From assembly GCA_944990035.1 (NCBI GenBank), contig CALYLX010000013.1, positions 124,001-188,000 on the forward strand: a stretch of 64,000 nt of DNA. Direction: 5' to 3'. The notes under the pieces are model-generated. The model did not search any database. It worked only from the letters and a program-made list of their open reading frames with translations, and was not told the DNA's origin. The stretch comes from Clitopilus passeckerianus (taxonomy: Eukaryota > Basidiomycota > Agaricomycetes > Agaricales > Entolomataceae). The translations under genes and the position numbers were made by a program. Below are positions 10,340-24,984 of this stretch, one piece after another (positions within the stretch are counted from its first letter, which is position 1; every line of letters starts with the position of its first letter).

Positions 10340-11900
10340 GATGGAAATTCGGTCGTTCCAGCTTCCTTCCGTTATCGCTGTACCTTTCCCACTACCTCTC
10401 TCTCTTATCTCTCTTATGTCATTACTCCCGAGATATGAGAAGAACCTTGGCTTTACGAACGATTTATGTTACCGAAGATTCGACAAACGCAACCTTGCAA
10501 AAGCTGCACCCTCAAAAGAGCTATCGGACTCATATCCTCCACCATTATGGCCGTCGCATACGCCAGCTCAACTTATCCTAGAAGGCTAACATCAGAGGCT
10601 GGAGATGCAAAAACAACCAGCCAGCCAGACGCCGATGTTAATGAACAAGAACGTATAGCTGGACCATAGCAATTTCGTCGTTTTGGTTGGGGATCGGGAC
10701 AAGGGTTCGGTTCGTCGTTTCCGCTTCTTCATTCGTCCCTTACCCACCTAACGCTGCGTCCGCATAGAGGCTGACAACATACGCCGTTTTCTCTACCCCC
10801 TGGAGCTCGCGAAGCACATCTGCTGTATGCCGTTATAACAAGGCTACGGTGTTCACCCGGGCGACATATGTGCGTTTCTCTTCCTCTCCTCTCCTTTTCT
10901 TGCCCGCGCCTACATATTACCTTCGTTCGTCTACTACACCCCTTCCCATTCATGATCTAAACTGCTATTCTCGTGTATCAAACTCCCATTCTACCTCCCG
11001 ATTCTTGGGATTTCCTCATAAGTATCCTTCGTCCATCAGTCTTTCGATCATGTCGTCTCCCTCACTATATTCTATTTCGCCTCCCCTTTGTATCCTTTTT
11101 TTTTGCCTTCCCTTTACTGACCTTCCTTATCCTTTTTTGTACCCATTCCTGTTCGCATTTTTTGCATCGTCACCTTTCCTTTACTATCACCTTCCTCTGC
11201 GGAGCAGCCACTATTGCTTACCTTCCTAGGGCCTCTCCTTGCGATCTCCTCCCATATCCGATCCTGGCCCACTATTTACTTCTTCCAACGCCTTCCGCCG
11301 CCCACCCTCTCCGTCCAAATTTCTACGCCTGTATTTCGCCGCGTCTTTATCCTCCACCTTGCTCAGGAGCCAACTCCCCACTTGCAGGTATGGCAGAAAC
11401 ACCAAGACCGACGCGGAATGTGGGATACGAGGAGGCTCGTTCGGTACTCCTGCCAAAACCGGGCGACTTTGCATATCAGCAGTGAGCATATTCTCCTTTG
11501 TTCACGTAATGATAACTGATAAAACATCGATTCCTTCATAGATCCTGAAATTCTTATTGGCACTTCTGTTACGGCCCAGTCTCAGGCATCCCTCTCTCCA
11601 TCCGGGTCGTGTTGTTCTGACACGGGTCAGCATTTTCTACGTGCGTTAGTCCCTGTCCCCGTCCCTGTTCCCTTTCGCATTCCTTCTCTCCCTCACCATG
11701 GTTGTGCCTCGCTTTCCGGTTTCTCGTTCGCTACTTGTACATCCTGTCCATCCCATCCCTAATTGCTCACTCTTTTATTCCGACTTTCTCGAGCAGTATC
11801 TTCTCCGCTGGTTTCTTCTGCATCGTTATCCTCAATTTTGCTCACAATCGCTTCTACAGTTCAGTCGCCGTGAAGGCATGACGCGAACACGTGGGATCTA
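10340..11900 (+). pseudogene. Truncated NAT10/KRE33 5'-region copy P1 (promoter plus first exons, decayed)
   Basis: The block starts with a decayed copy of the NAT10/KRE33 promoter region (TGATGGAAATTCGGTCG near 10340). AAAAACAACCAGCCAGCCAG near 10608 matches the first coding exon, and the next piece reads as FVVLVGDRDK with frameshifts. GCACATCTGCTGTATGCCG then TTATAACAAGG near 10815-10845 matches the exon 2 region for SVLWCYKKD. Later parts are pyrimidine-rich and poorly alignable. It cannot encode the protein. Its overall plan matches the copy at 14.6-16.1 kb, including TGTTGTTCTGAC near 11610. Confidence 0.62.
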
Positions 11901-12143
11901 GATGCATATTTAGATGCAGGAAGCGTTCTATCCAGTTCCTCTCCCTCCCGTCTTGTGCTTTTGCTAACCGATGTACCCTTGATATAGGAACCACTCCTGG
12001 CACATGCTCTAAACGCAGGTCCTGACCGTCTTTCTATTCTAGATGACCCCTGCTCCCTCAAACAGTGCCTTCGGCCCGCTATTGGAACCATGCCTCGTGG
12101 CATACCTACCACTTATCGATCGGATATGGATCGATATCGACAC

Positions 12144-12239
12144 TTGGGTGGCATAGTGGCTATCACCTCCTCTCGTCCATCAACCTACGCAGTTGTGGGC
12201 AACTGGAGGTGCCCTGTTCGACTCAGGGGCTTTACTCAT
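12144..12239 (+). repeat. tRNA-like element, family C (copy 1)
   Basis: Box A is TGGCATAGTGG (12149-12159) followed by CTATCAC. ACCTCC and GGAGGT close a variable hairpin. A perfect T-arm, CCCTG-TTCGACT-CAGGG, sits at 12212-12228. The A-to-B-box distance of about 65 nt would suit RNA polymerase III. The flanking acceptor sequences do not pair. Each of copies 1-4 lies just 3' of a NAT10/KRE33 fragment. Confidence 0.6.
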
Positions 12240-12725
12240 GGCCATTTGTACAGGATTACATGCTTTTGGATCCAAGTTCGTGGCTGGAATTGCCACAGCT
12301 GCCTACGATATTGGCTGAGGGAGATACGTGTGGATCCTTCTTTGATGTGAAGGACATCGAGCTGCTATTGTGAAGATTAATACAGTGGGTCTTGATCCAA
12401 CTTGTTCACTTTGACTCTGACTTACCGATGGCTTAGGTTCGGGTGGGCTACTCTTAGGATTTTGGATCTTCTGACGAGAGAAGGGAGGCAACGCAGGCAA
12501 GCGCTTCATAGCGTACGGATTACATATGTGTAACTTCCTATACCTGTAATGCCATCGCCTGAAGTTCGTCTTTCCGATCTCAACTATGGAATTCAACGAT
12601 CCGTATGAATGGACTCGCATGCCAAAGAAGCTTGAGTGGCACCGTCCAATAGATGAAGAGGTACATTTATTTGGGCAATGACCGAGCCTAATACCTTTTC
12701 CTCTCTACGTCCGAGGTGCCAAACC

Positions 12726-13440
12726 GTTCCCAGATGGCGTAGGGGTAACGTCACGAGAAGGCCTCGTTCTCTCAACGCCTGTGACCGAGTTATCGATCTG
12801 GTCAACTTCCCCATTGTAGGAGATGGGAATATTATTTATGAAAGGCTCATTTTTGCGGATGCCAACATTCAATGTTCCAGGTGTGTTCTAGCCAAAAAGT
12901 ATGTTCCCGTGGCTGAGGCTATTCAATTGTACGCTCCCAGCCTTAAGGTTGATGTTGCAGTGAATTAAATGTTCACATCCGAAGAGTTCTACACGCCCGA
13001 ATGGCGCAGTGGAATACTTGCGCCGGGTGCTTTATGTATTGCTTAAGCTTTTTTAAGGGTTCTTATCCCCCGTCATGCCCCATTTAACCCATGATCCACC
13101 TAGAGCTTGAGGCTGTTTTGATTGCGTGGAGAGACAGTAAAACTCAAAGTCAAACAAGAAACCTTCTGACGAGGTTGCTCGTTGGACCAATCCATACCAT
13201 ATCACGGTCAATTATATCGTGTCAACAACTCCCGCTTAGCGTAACGGCCAAGCTACGAGACGCCTCGTGGTGAAGCACAGCAGCCTCCAGGCGCCGGGAC
13301 CGGAATCGATTGATCATCGATCATGCCAGACTTCTGTTCAAAGCGGAACTATGGAATCACATCGGAACGTTGATGCTTTTGGAAGCACAAACGACTACAG
13401 CGCTTAGGGTTTCGCTTTCGTATAATACCCCTCGGCCTAA
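12726..13440 (+). repeat. Array II of tRNA-like A and B modules, first part
   Basis: A at 12728-12765 (CCCAGATGGCGTAGGGGTAA, CACGAGAAGGCCTCG). B at 12995 (ACGCCCGAATGGCGCAGTGG). A at 13228-13360, with a GGCGCC segment and T-arm TTCTG-TTCAAAG-CGGAA near 13338. The A copies at 12728, 13228 and 13733 are spaced about 500 bp, showing a tandem unit. Nothing in this stretch looks coding. Confidence 0.55.
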
Positions 13441-13449
13441 GGTTCTACA

Positions 13450-13512
13450 CGCCCAGATGACGCAACGGAATCCTTGCCTACTTTGTGTCAATGCACGACT
13501 AGGCCCTGGGCG
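13450..13512 (+). repeat. tRNA-like element, family B (closed copy)
   Basis: CGCCCAG (13450-13456) pairs perfectly with CTGGGCG (13506-13512). The inside holds TGACGCAACGG (box A-like) and TTGCCT. The sequence after the 3' strand (CTTGGCGCTTCTGGAGTGTC) recurs at 21218-21243, so the repeated unit reaches beyond the tRNA-like core. Confidence 0.55.
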
Positions 13513-13726
13513 CTTGGCGCTTCTGGAGTGTCTCTTCTTTGTAGGACATTTCCTTTTTCTTGCCTCTTCACTCCAGGATTTAGATAAGAGCGGGAGTCCC
13601 AGGAATACACGGCCTCCATCTTCTCCAAGCCTCCCAGTTCGGCGTTGGGTTCGTCGTGAACCATTGCGGCTACCGGGCCGATCTGCGCATATGCGAAATG
13701 CTCTTAAACCCTAACAATGCCACGTC

Positions 13727-14480
13727 AAACACCTCCCCATTGGCGTAACGGTAAAGGCACGAGAGCGCCTCGTGGTGAAGCCTAGGCCTCGACGACGTGA
13801 TACCTTAGATGGATCTCGTCAGGTTCTGTTCGCAACAGTTACGGGATTATATGAATACACATGATGTAGATTTTATTACAGTGTAAGCAAGATTGCCTTG
13901 CTCAAGAACAGGAGTTGCTCATGGTTCACGTGCCCAGATGGTACAGTGGATAGACTGCCTGGGACGTGTAAAGCATTCCAGTAGAGCCGATTTCTTTTTT
14001 GGTTCAAAGCCCTGTAAAGATTTTTTTTCTCGCCGTTTCCTTTAAATCTGACGCCTTCATGATGTTTGTTATAAGCAAGGCAACTGAACGATCTCACTTG
14101 ATTCCGTTAAACCCTACCGTGCTTTCGGGAGCCCAAGCGGCACCGACGGTATCAGATATGTACTCCTCGCGGGATTGACACGCCCGGATGGCGCAGTGGT
14201 ATAATCATCTGGGACGCTTAAACGGGAGCCTAAACCTGCTATTTAATCCATATCGCAATTCGGTTTCTCCATGACTCATTTAACATCACACTAAAGCGAC
14301 GAGAACTGCTGGTCCAGGTGGAGGCTGTATTGGTCTCTTCGAAGTTTCCTTCACGCAGCAAGCGAGGTAGGCTAGTATACAATTTGGTTCCTGACCGTGC
14401 CTACAGGTAGCATAAGTGTGACCCTCAAATGCTCAGTTGTAAACACGTCCAGATAACGCAACGGAAACTTGCGCTATCTC
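13727..14480 (+). repeat. Array II of tRNA-like A and B modules, second part
   Basis: A at 13733-13850: TTGGCGTAACGG, hairpin CACGAG-agcgc-CTCGTG at 13758-13774, T-arm TTCTG-TTCGCAA-CAG. B 5' halves at 13930, 14182 and 14446 share a CCAGATG/CCGGATG-type start and a GCGCAGTGG or GCAACGG box A. The order A, B, B, B differs from strict alternation. Confidence 0.55.
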
Positions 14481-14639
14481 CTCATCAGTAATCCAGATGA
14501 GCGAGATTGGGATTGGCACCCTCGATGCGTGTCAGCTGGGCATAGAAGAAGCTGGTAAAATATGATTTTTGCCCAAATTTCAGACCTCTCATATATTCAT
14601 AGGCACTTGAGTGGGGAGCAGTTCGCTCCTGGTCAGGTT

Positions 14640-16110
14640 ATCGGACCTCGGAGTTCTGGCCATCCGTGGGAATGCTGAGCTGTTGATCGAAATTCGGTTG
14701 CTCGTGTCCCTCATCGCACCTCTTCAAGGATAGCTTCCTTCTTCCTCCCTCTCTTCCTCTTCTAGGTTTTGTCGCCTCGGTTGCGCCATGCCTCTGACAT
14801 GAGGAGAACCTTCCACATCGACATCTTCTGTTCTCTCCTTTCTCCTCACCTACGCCATCTTTTCCAGGGAGGAGAAGAACACTGGCTCCATGAACGATGA
14901 AAATTTGACAAGCTCGATCTCGCAAAGGCCGAAAGTCGGGTACCATACCCTCTGTCATCACTATGGCTGGCGCATGCACCAACCCGCCCCTTCGTAGAAG
15001 ATATATACAAGAACTTGGAGATTAGAAGACGACCGGGTAACTAGAACCCCGACGTTGATCAACAACAGCGTGAAGCTGGACCGCAAAGCTCCGCCGTCTT
15101 GGTCGAGCATCTAGGGAGGGAGAAGGTTCGTTTCCTCGCTACTTCTTTATCTCTCCCGCCTCGCTAACTCTACTCCTTCCAGATTGCTCACCTACGCTGC
15201 CTGTCCTCCTCTCTCAAGATTGCGTGCATGACGGTCCGTGCTGTGAAGAACTTGTTGGGATTCGATATTCGAGCACACGACGTCCGTGTGGTTTTTCTCC
15301 CTTGTCTTCTTTGCTGGCTCTCCCTTTGTCTGCTCCTTCACATTCTCCTCCACATTTGTTCTTTCGCTACTTCCTACCGCTCGACGAACTAAACTTCTGG
15401 CGTCCTGTATCCCATTCCCATTCTACCTGCGGAACTTTCCCAACTTCCTCCTCATTATCCTTCGTTCGCCCATCTTTCATCTATCACTTCTTCCCATATC
15501 TTATTACTCGCCTTCCCTTTCGTACGCATAGCATGCTACGGTAAATCGCACCATCTCTTTCCGTTCCCGTTCCTTTCCACATCACCTTCCTATGCGGTGC
15601 ACCCTCTATACTCTATCTTCCGAGGGAATCTCCCTACGATCTACTTCGCCCTACTTCACCCCTTCATTTTATGATCTGTTCTTACTCGCCCATCTCACCT
15701 TGCAACGCCTTTCCTTCACCAACTTCATCAACCTTGCTCACGAGCTAACTCTTATGTTGCAGATATAACGAGAACATGATAACCAACGTGGGATGCGTGG
15801 GGTATGGGGAAGGATCTACCGAGATTCTGTATACAGACGTGAGGGTATTTTCCTTTGTTCGTGTAATTATACCTGACAAAACACTTTTTCCTTCATAGTT
15901 CTTGAAGTTCTTGTCAGTACTTCCTAATCTCGGGCATCTGCATGTCTGTCCGTGTCGTGTTGTTCTGACCGCAGGATCCGCGCTTACTCGCGCATTTCCT
16001 GTTGGTAGTATTAGGCGAACGTGAGTTACTACCATTTGCCATTCCTCACACCGTTCGGTTTCGCGAGCTGTTCTACTTCGGAGGTAGTAGAGGTTTCCGG
16101 TCATCTGCTA
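14640..16110 (+). pseudogene. Truncated NAT10/KRE33 5'-region copy P2
   Basis: The promoter-derived GTTGATCGAAATTCGG lies near 14682. An exon 1-like piece (TTGATCAACAACAGCGTGAA, 15054) reads LINNSVKLDRK and AVLVEHLGREKV. This matches LINNNVKLNHR...IVLVGDRGRDQ of the intact gene at 38459. An exon 2-like piece (15180-15290) reads IAHLRCLSSLKIACMTVRAV and NLLGFD. Stops and frameshifts follow. A family C element closes the block at 16229. Confidence 0.68.
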
Positions 16111-16228
16111 TCCCAGGCCATCCCTTCTCCCTCAAACAGCGTCTTCGGCCCGCCATCATACCCATGCATGCCTCGTGGTATAATCGTGACCGATCATACA
16201 GATCTCAGTTGAGACTGGACATACACCC

Positions 16229-16320
16229 TCGGGTGGCATAGTGGTATCGCCTCCCGTCCTACCATCAATGATGAGGAACAAGAGGCGGGAGGTGCCCTGT
16301 TCGACTCAGGTGCTCTACTC
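16229..16320 (+). repeat. tRNA-like element, family C (copy 2)
   Basis: Box A is TGGCATAGTGG (16234-16244). The internal hairpin GCCTCCCG / CGGGAGGTGC is longer than in copy 1. The T-arm is CCCTGTTCGACTCAGG (16295-16310). The 100 nt upstream match copy 1 (CTCGTGGTATAATCGTGACC against CTCGTGGCATACCTACC). Confidence 0.6.
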
Positions 16321-16564
16321 ATAATGCTACGCTCATCTACTTTTGGCGGCTAGAAATTTCACAGCTGTGTCCGATGCTGGGCGGAGAAACAGCTATGGAT
16401 GCTTCCTTCAAGGAACGGAAGAATACGTCTCCGGTGGATCAATGGTAAGCCTCCATCGAAGTGGTTTCATTCGTCGTTGACTTCCGAATGACTTTGGTTG
16501 TTAGTGGGCAGTTCTTAGGATCCGGGACATGTCGTTTGGGAATACGGGCGGGTTTGCGTGGTGT

Positions 16565-17546
16565 AGGGAATACTATTGAAGAGGCGAGCGGGAAATGAAA
16601 GGGAAAAGGTAAGTTCAAATGCGATCGGGATCGCACTAAACTAACCAAACCCAACCAAAACCCACTACCTCGAGTTCGTGGGGCTTAGATACAATCGATA
16701 TCACACTGTCACACCTCGCGAAGACCGTAAATAGGGCTCCGGGAATGTATCAGGTAGTAAAATCAATATATTTGTATCAGTCAAGTAACAATGGTCCCGC
16801 GCACGGCGACCGTAATCCAACAAATCAACAAGACGGGAGTTCACGCAGCCTCAACCGCCGAGATCACCACACAACGAGAGCCTAAGAATGAACTGAACAC
16901 AGTGTCACTCCGAGCAACTAGCTGCCAATAACCTGCCATTCTACCTACGAAATACAGGAGCTTTTTATACCTAAAACTACATGGTCTGTGCACTAATGCC
17001 AAGGCTACGGATTGGTAAGAAACATTTAAATTTTAGAGTAGAGAATGCAAACGCGATGAGAATGACAAGTTCTCGATCCTCGAGAGTAATGTGATTCACG
17101 CGAACATGAGGATATGAGTCCGTTTATGGTAATGATGTCCGGTTGGATCGGTCGGGAGACCTTCGGAATCTCAGCAGAGTATCCCGAAAGCCAAAGTCAC
17201 CATGCGGTTCTTCTGAAATCTACCTCAAATTTCAGGAGAACTTCTCGATTGAACTTTGTCGCGAAATGTTATGTTTTGCCGGTTCGGCATCGGCACTGGG
17301 ACTGCCGGACCAATGAGCGCTCGAGTTATCTCGCGGATCATCAGATCATCAATATCGCACTGCCACAATCTCGTAGAATCCTCCGCATTCTGGTGTTCAT
17401 GGGTATCATAGAACGCGTCCTCGCACAAGTATAGGCTGATATTTCATAGTAATACCACTTGTATTAGATAGGAAAATGACATTATTATTGTACGGAAATG
17501 TTACATTTCGCGTAAATATACGGCTAACCGCGGCGGCGCCGTGTCA
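16565..17546 (+). mobile_element. LTR-like element, copy 1 (3' LTR with internal-side remnant)
   Basis: About 400 nt (16565-16960) are nearly identical to 30148-30520. Within this, TGTCACACC at 16707 to GTGTCA at 17546 starts with TG, ends with CA and has near-inverted TGTCAC/GTGTCA termini. That suggests an LTR of about 840 bp. The shared 140 nt before 16707 would then be the end of the internal region. The middle part is more diverged. No gag-pol is present, and the 5-bp flanks differ (CACAC and CTATC), as expected for a lone 3' LTR. A non-LTR repeat family is the alternative. Confidence 0.55.
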
Positions 17547-17746
17547 CTATCTCGAAAGTTCAAGGCCGAAATTTGTGCATTGTGTTCAAAATATATAATC
17601 TGTTGATGTTTCCGGGCGGAGTCCTATGTCAGAGTCGCTTTAGTGGAGCATCGCTCGAGACAAAGGTTGGGCAGAACACTCGGATGCAGGCTGTTTCGAT
17701 GTCATCGGAATCAGTCCTTATTTCGCAACTTCGCCGTGTCATTAAG

Positions 17747-17853
17747 TTCCCGGTTGGCGCACTGGCAAACTCACGAGATGCCTCGTGGCGTGTGGCTCCA
17801 AGGCGCCAATACTAGCAGGTATAGGATTCTGTTCACAACAGAAACCGGGAGTG
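17747..17853 (+). repeat. tRNA-like element, family A (best-folded copy)
   Basis: TCCCGGTT (17748-17755) pairs perfectly with AACCGGGA (17843-17850). Box A-like TGGCGCACTGG follows. An anticodon-arm-like hairpin CACGAG-atgc-CTCGTG lies at 17772-17787. A variable segment contains GGCGCC. The T-arm is TTCTG-TTCACAA-CAGAA (17826-17842). Other A copies have CCCAG/CTGGG where this one has CCCGG/CCGGG, a two-sided change. Length is about 107 nt, longer than a normal tRNA. Confidence 0.65.
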
Positions 17854-17999
17854 AAATTGGGTCAGAATTCATTTTGCTCGGAAAACCCTCAGTATGCGAT
17901 ATCATTGCGTCGCAGATATAACTAGTTGGTCCATGGTGGTGCAGAGCAAAGGTCGACCATATCATGGCACATCTGATCCCTTATCTTCTCTACTGACTT

Positions 18000-18145
18000 G
18001 ATCACAGATCTTGTCAGATCTCTTCGATGTGGGATCTCGGAATAAAGAGGAGCTCCTATCCCTTTTTTTCGGCGCAAACGGCTTCCTCAGTCTCTAATAC
18101 CTTCATTCACAGAGTTCTATACACCCAAATACAAATGATAGAATC
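18000..18145 (+). repeat. Partial tRNA-like A and B remnants (array III)
   Basis: The piece CAGATCTCTTCGATGTGGGA with AACGGCTTCCTCAG matches 8846-8930 between A and B of array I. A decayed B start (ACACCCAAATACAAATG) lies near 18122. It abuts the 3' end of the acetyl-CoA hydrolase gene. Confidence 0.4.
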
Positions 18146-18202
18146 CAAATTATAATTGACTTCTTCGATATAGTACTCTCCCGCCTTGTACACGAACCAC
18201 CT

Positions 18203-20758
<2,556 letters not shown>

Positions 20759-21199
20759 GGTGAGCGAAAGAGGAAGAGTAGGGATGGGCCATAGTTGGAA
20801 TTGGGCGGTTGTATTTATGCGTTTGAGTGCTTGTGCCGTCGATTGTGGTGAGTCGTGAATGATATCCCGATGACGAGGTTGGAAGGTTGGAACTCCGCGT
20901 CGAGGCCGAGATGGGTCAAGGTAGTTCAGGTCGAGCCGCCGGGATAAGGTTCTTCGGGTTGGCCGCGACCAACCGGATGGCGAGATGTGTGGAGAAGAAG
21001 AGGATTTACCCGGAACATCATCGATAGAGGGATTGCAAAGTCGTTCATAGACAAAAGTAATCTCGGCCAATACACGTCACAGTCCCGGATTCGGACCGGG
21101 CTTTTCCTTGTAAATGACCCCATACCCAAATGCGAGCAGGGCGTGCAGCGTGCTGTCCATTACACCAACCGTGACCACAAACTTGCGAATTGGCGACCT

Positions 21200-22600
21200 T
21201 TATAGACAACGTACACCCAGTTCTTGGCGCTTCTGGAGTGTCTGCCCTTCCTATTGTACGTTCTTTGTCCCACATCTGTTCACTCTTGGATCCACACAGG
21301 AGCGTGAATTTCGGTAACTCATCTTACTTTCATGACACTCCAAGCGTTCCAGTTCGAAGTTTGGTGTCCCGTTAACCATTACGGCTACCGGGCCGATCCA
21401 CACGTATGAGACCTACCTTCAAATCCTGACGATAACATGACAAACAACTCCCAGTTGGCGTAACGGTAAAGCCACAAGAACCCTTTGTGGCAAAACCTAG
21501 GCCTAGAGGACATGATAATTTAGATGTATCTCGTCTGGTTCTGCTCGATGCAGTCATGGGGTTATGAGGTGAACAAGAATCATGCAAGTTTTATTACAGT
21601 GTAAACAACGTCGGGTTGTCTGAGACCAAGAATGGCCGATGGTCTACGCGCCCAGATGGTGTAGTGGGTTGACTACCTGGGAAGCATGCCATTTGGAGCC
21701 CTGATTCTTTTTTGGTTTTGGCTCGGAGGGCTCTGAAGACCACAAAGTATAGTCCCATATCGCCTAGTTGCCCTCTAACTGAGAATTTTGGTCGCGTTAC
21801 GTGCAACCAGGAGCTCATTGGTAGTACCCTCGTATACATCATGGTTCACAAACGTCAAACGCCACGAGAACGCCTGGAGGGAAGCCTTTGGAGTGACGTC
21901 AATAAACGATCTCACAATATTCCGTTCAAAGCAGGAAGTCAGAAATTATTGCCCAAATCCGCATTTTGATTGCGAGCGCAACTGGAATGAATCTGAACCT
22001 CTCATACTCAAGATGGCGCACTGAGGACATCATTCAGATGGAGAGATTCTCGATCTGGGGAAGGTACTTCATAACGGCGGAATTAGCCTCTCGGCCGATA
22101 TGTCCATTGTGGGCGCAATTGGGTCACTTTCCTCAATGCCCTGTTGGTGAAGCAGTAAATCCACGAGATGCCCTCGTGGCCTATGCTTCCGAGCCGCTAA
22201 TCTTCGAATATGATTGGATCCCGTGCAATAGAGGAACAGGGAATGCAGCGTATAGCTCATGGTATTACAGCTTTTCCTTTCCTAGAGACCTCAGGAAACC
22301 GATTTCTTAGATCCAACTATCAGGTGCAGAGGAGCAGCAACATTGATGACACGCCCTCCGTCCTTATTTTTCCCTCTGTTAGCCTTGCCAAACGATTCCG
22401 AGTTGGCTGAGCAGTAAAGCCACGTGAACCCTCATGGCGAACACCCAAGCAACTATGATCAAATGATCGTTGATCTTGACACTTTCAATGCAGGTTTTAA
22501 CGACCTTAAAAGGTTTCCTTGAACCTGACGCGTACCCGTACACGGTTCTACAAGCCCATATGACGCATTGGAATCTTGGCTTAGGCGGCTTAAGACCCAT
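21200..22600 (+). repeat. Array IV of tRNA-like A and B modules with spacer unit
   Basis: The spacer unit at 21218-21440 (CTTGGCGCTTCTGGAGTGTC, then CCATTACGGCTACCGGGCCG) matches 13510-13720. A lies at 21447-21560; its hairpin CCACAAG-aacc-CTTTGTGG (21472-21490) is a base-paired variant of the usual CCACGAG/CTCGTGG. B lies at 21650. A-like pieces lie at 21860-21930, 22140-22230 (CCACGAG-atgc-CCTCGTGG) and 22393-22500. B lies at 22549. No gene is seen. Confidence 0.58.
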
Positions 22601-22626
22601 TAGGACCCTTATATTCTTCGATACAC

Positions 22627-23126
22627 TTAGCCAAAATTAGTGGGGATATTTAACGTTCCTCCTTCAATTTCATCTCTCGTCCGAATCAACTCCTTGACTC
22701 TCTCAATCGTCAACTCACACTTATTTTCCTTCGAGAACGGTATGATTTCTTCGGGAGTAAACCCCTTGGGTGGGTCATAGCTGAAGTACTGGAGGTTCGT
22801 ATTGTGAAAAAGGACGTCGCCGATGTCTGCAGGGACAATCTTCCAGTTAGCCAAATTCTACAATGACGTTGAATTAGAGTTTGGGACAGTATATACCACA
22901 GTAGTCTGAAAAATGGACCTCGTCGGTAGTGGAATCAATGATTTTTCCATCGGGAATTACATGGATGTTGTTGCTTGCAGCTCGCCTTTGGAGAGATGTT
23001 GTAGTTTTCACAAGTCGTGGAAATTGAAGGCGAAGTCGATGCATAGGGTACCAGGGGCGACAACGGACACACCCCTCCATAAACCTTATCAAGCGTGGGA
23101 ATACTAAACCGGGAGCGGATCATCAT
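22627..23126 (-). CDS. Small hypothetical protein, two exons
   Basis: The 3' exon reads DIGDVLFHNTNLQYFSYDPP then FTPEEIIPFSKENKCELTIE and ends at 22627. It joins the upstream piece (NIHVIPDGKIIDSTTDEVHF then SDYC) across an intron of about 65 nt. That intron has a GTATAT donor, a CTAAC branch site 18 nt before the acceptor and a CAG acceptor. The N-terminus is unclear because two frames compete upstream of about 23000. No family was recognised. It lies between array IV and the NAT10 fragment P4. Confidence 0.35.
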
Positions 23127-23319
23127 CGTACCTTAGACAGCTCTTTGCTCTGTTCTTCGGGATCATATGTCGGCACATTCTCGTGAGGAAACGATATGTG
23201 CATGACTATACGCAGAGGAAGCAAGTTCTACCCCGCAAAAGTGAAGTATCCTCAGACTCGGAGGAGCTTTCATACCACAAGCCTCTGTCAGCCCGTAGGC
23301 GAACTTTTTGTACACAAGA

Positions 23320-24500
23320 AGACCAGCCCTGGGACTCGGAGATACACAAACGGCTCAACCATTGGATCCCAAAGTTGGCCAACAACAACGTGAAGCAGGA
23401 ACACGGGAGTTTCGTCCTGTTGGTTGGGGCTCGGGGGAGGGATCAGGTTCGTCTTTGGGCATTTCAACTTTTCCTTCCTCGCTGACCCCCATCCAGATTG
23501 TCAGTGTCCACCTCTACTTCCTATCCTCCCGAGTCCGCGTATCTGCCCATCCATTTGGTTCATAGTGTTGTAAGAAGGATTTGGGCTTCAGCTGTTCCTC
23601 CGTGCGCTCCTTCTCCTTCCTCTTCTCCTCTTCGTTTCTAGCTCCTTCATCACTCTTACTCGTGTTATCTTCCATCTTCGTGCCCCCGCTCTTTTCCTAA
23701 TCCTTGTCCCTTGATTAACTGGCCGTCTTTCCGTCCTTCCTGTCGTCAACTATCACATTTCATTTCTATTGGTCTATCCGTCCTCCGTTCTATCATCCCT
23801 TTCGTGCTCGTTTTCTACCACCCTTTTTCGCTCGGTCTTCTTTCCTCTGCCTTGTTGTTCTCGCCGCCATCACTCAGTAACTGACCTGACCTCTCCGCCA
23901 TCTAGCTGCCACAAAACCACGAAGTCAACCGCGAGTAGAACGAGCAGGATCTATTCGAGATACTCGTGGCGTTTATTGGTATCGAAATACGTGAGTTGTC
24001 TTCCCCTTTCCTTCCTTTTTCCTCTCTCCCTCCTCCTCGTTTCTCTACTCTTTCCACATTCCTCCACTTCCCGTTCACCTTTTTCTCCTCAGTTCTCGCC
24101 GTCGCCTCCGCGTCTTTCCCTCCTCTATCCTCTATCCTCTACCTAAACCTCCCCCCGCTCTCCCCGCTCTCCCCGAGCTGACACACCCCCGCAGGTACTA
24201 CGAAACCACGCCTATAACCTCTGACATGCCTATGCCCTAAGACTTACAAAACGTGAAACCATAACGCCCAAGCTCCTCACGCGCGCCATCGAGGCGGTAA
24301 AAGGAGATGGCTTGGTGGTGAGTACTGATGGCACGGGGAGTCGGAAGCGGTTGTATGGATCGAGTCTGGTGAGTGTCGCAGTGCATCTGCTCCTCTTCCT
24401 CTCAATCTTCTCTTCAACTGGATTAAGCTGACGACTGGATGCGACAGGGCAATCACGCATGCCACTACCAAAGAAGCTGCGCCCGCCTCTGGGCAACGAA
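23320..24500 (+). pseudogene. Truncated NAT10/KRE33 5'-region copy P4
   Basis: Four decayed exons align with the intact gene. Exon 1 reads HKRLNHWIPKLANNNVKQEH and SFVLLVGARGRDQ (23332-23450). Exon 2 reads IVSVHLYFLSSRVRVSAHPF, a stop, then CCKKDLGFS (23497-23590). Exon 3 (23912-23995) holds the GAACGAGCAGGATCTATTCG stretch. Exon 4 (24197-24365) reads ITPKLLTRAIEAVKGDGLVV. Stop codons and frame breaks prevent translation. Intron positions are kept, so this is a DNA-level copy and not a reverse-transcribed one. Confidence 0.72.
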
Positions 24501-24984
24501 GCTTTGTTGTTTTCTTCAGCATAGAGGATCCGCCGTTATCCGTTGTTATCAATAGGAGACCTGACATCGTAAGCTCTGATCAAATGTGTTTCCGTGCGTC
24601 ACTAATCTTCCGAATTACTCAGGCTTCAAGTGGGAGGCTCGTGGAGTTCCTTTCAGACGCGTTGTTGTGAGGTGAGAGCGGGGTTGCATGAAGTGGGGAA
24701 TTTGTACATCTTCTGCCGGCGTAACATCATTACTACAAAAACCTCGTGTCTTCGTAAACGATGAAGCCGAAGTTCGTTTCTCCAATCTGAACTATAGATG
24801 GAATTTGTCGATCCCTAAGTCAACCATGGGCTGCTATGCTAGAGGGGATTTGAGGGTAATACCTCGCTCAATTTGAATCTGATCACTTCTTCGATAAACT
24901 GCCGGCGGACATGATTCCACCGGCTTCAGGTCCCACTTGACGATGTCCACCATGAAGGCGACCTAGTCGTGTCATCTGATCATT

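Noticed and set aside
10900..11540. Long open frames on both strands around 11 kb
   Set aside because: They lie in pyrimidine-rich, decayed intron-like DNA of fragment P1 and encode low-complexity Ser/Leu/Pro/Phe-rich sequence with no motif.
8585..14480. Functional tRNA genes in the A, B, C and D elements
   Set aside because: T-arms and box A look real, but no copy has a seven-base anticodon loop, and the A and D forms are 107-142 nt long. They are better called tRNA-like.
8585..14480. CRISPR-like array because of regularly spaced repeats
   Set aside because: Repeats are diverged, spaced by 200-500 bp and structured like tRNAs. The host is a fungus and no cas genes are present.
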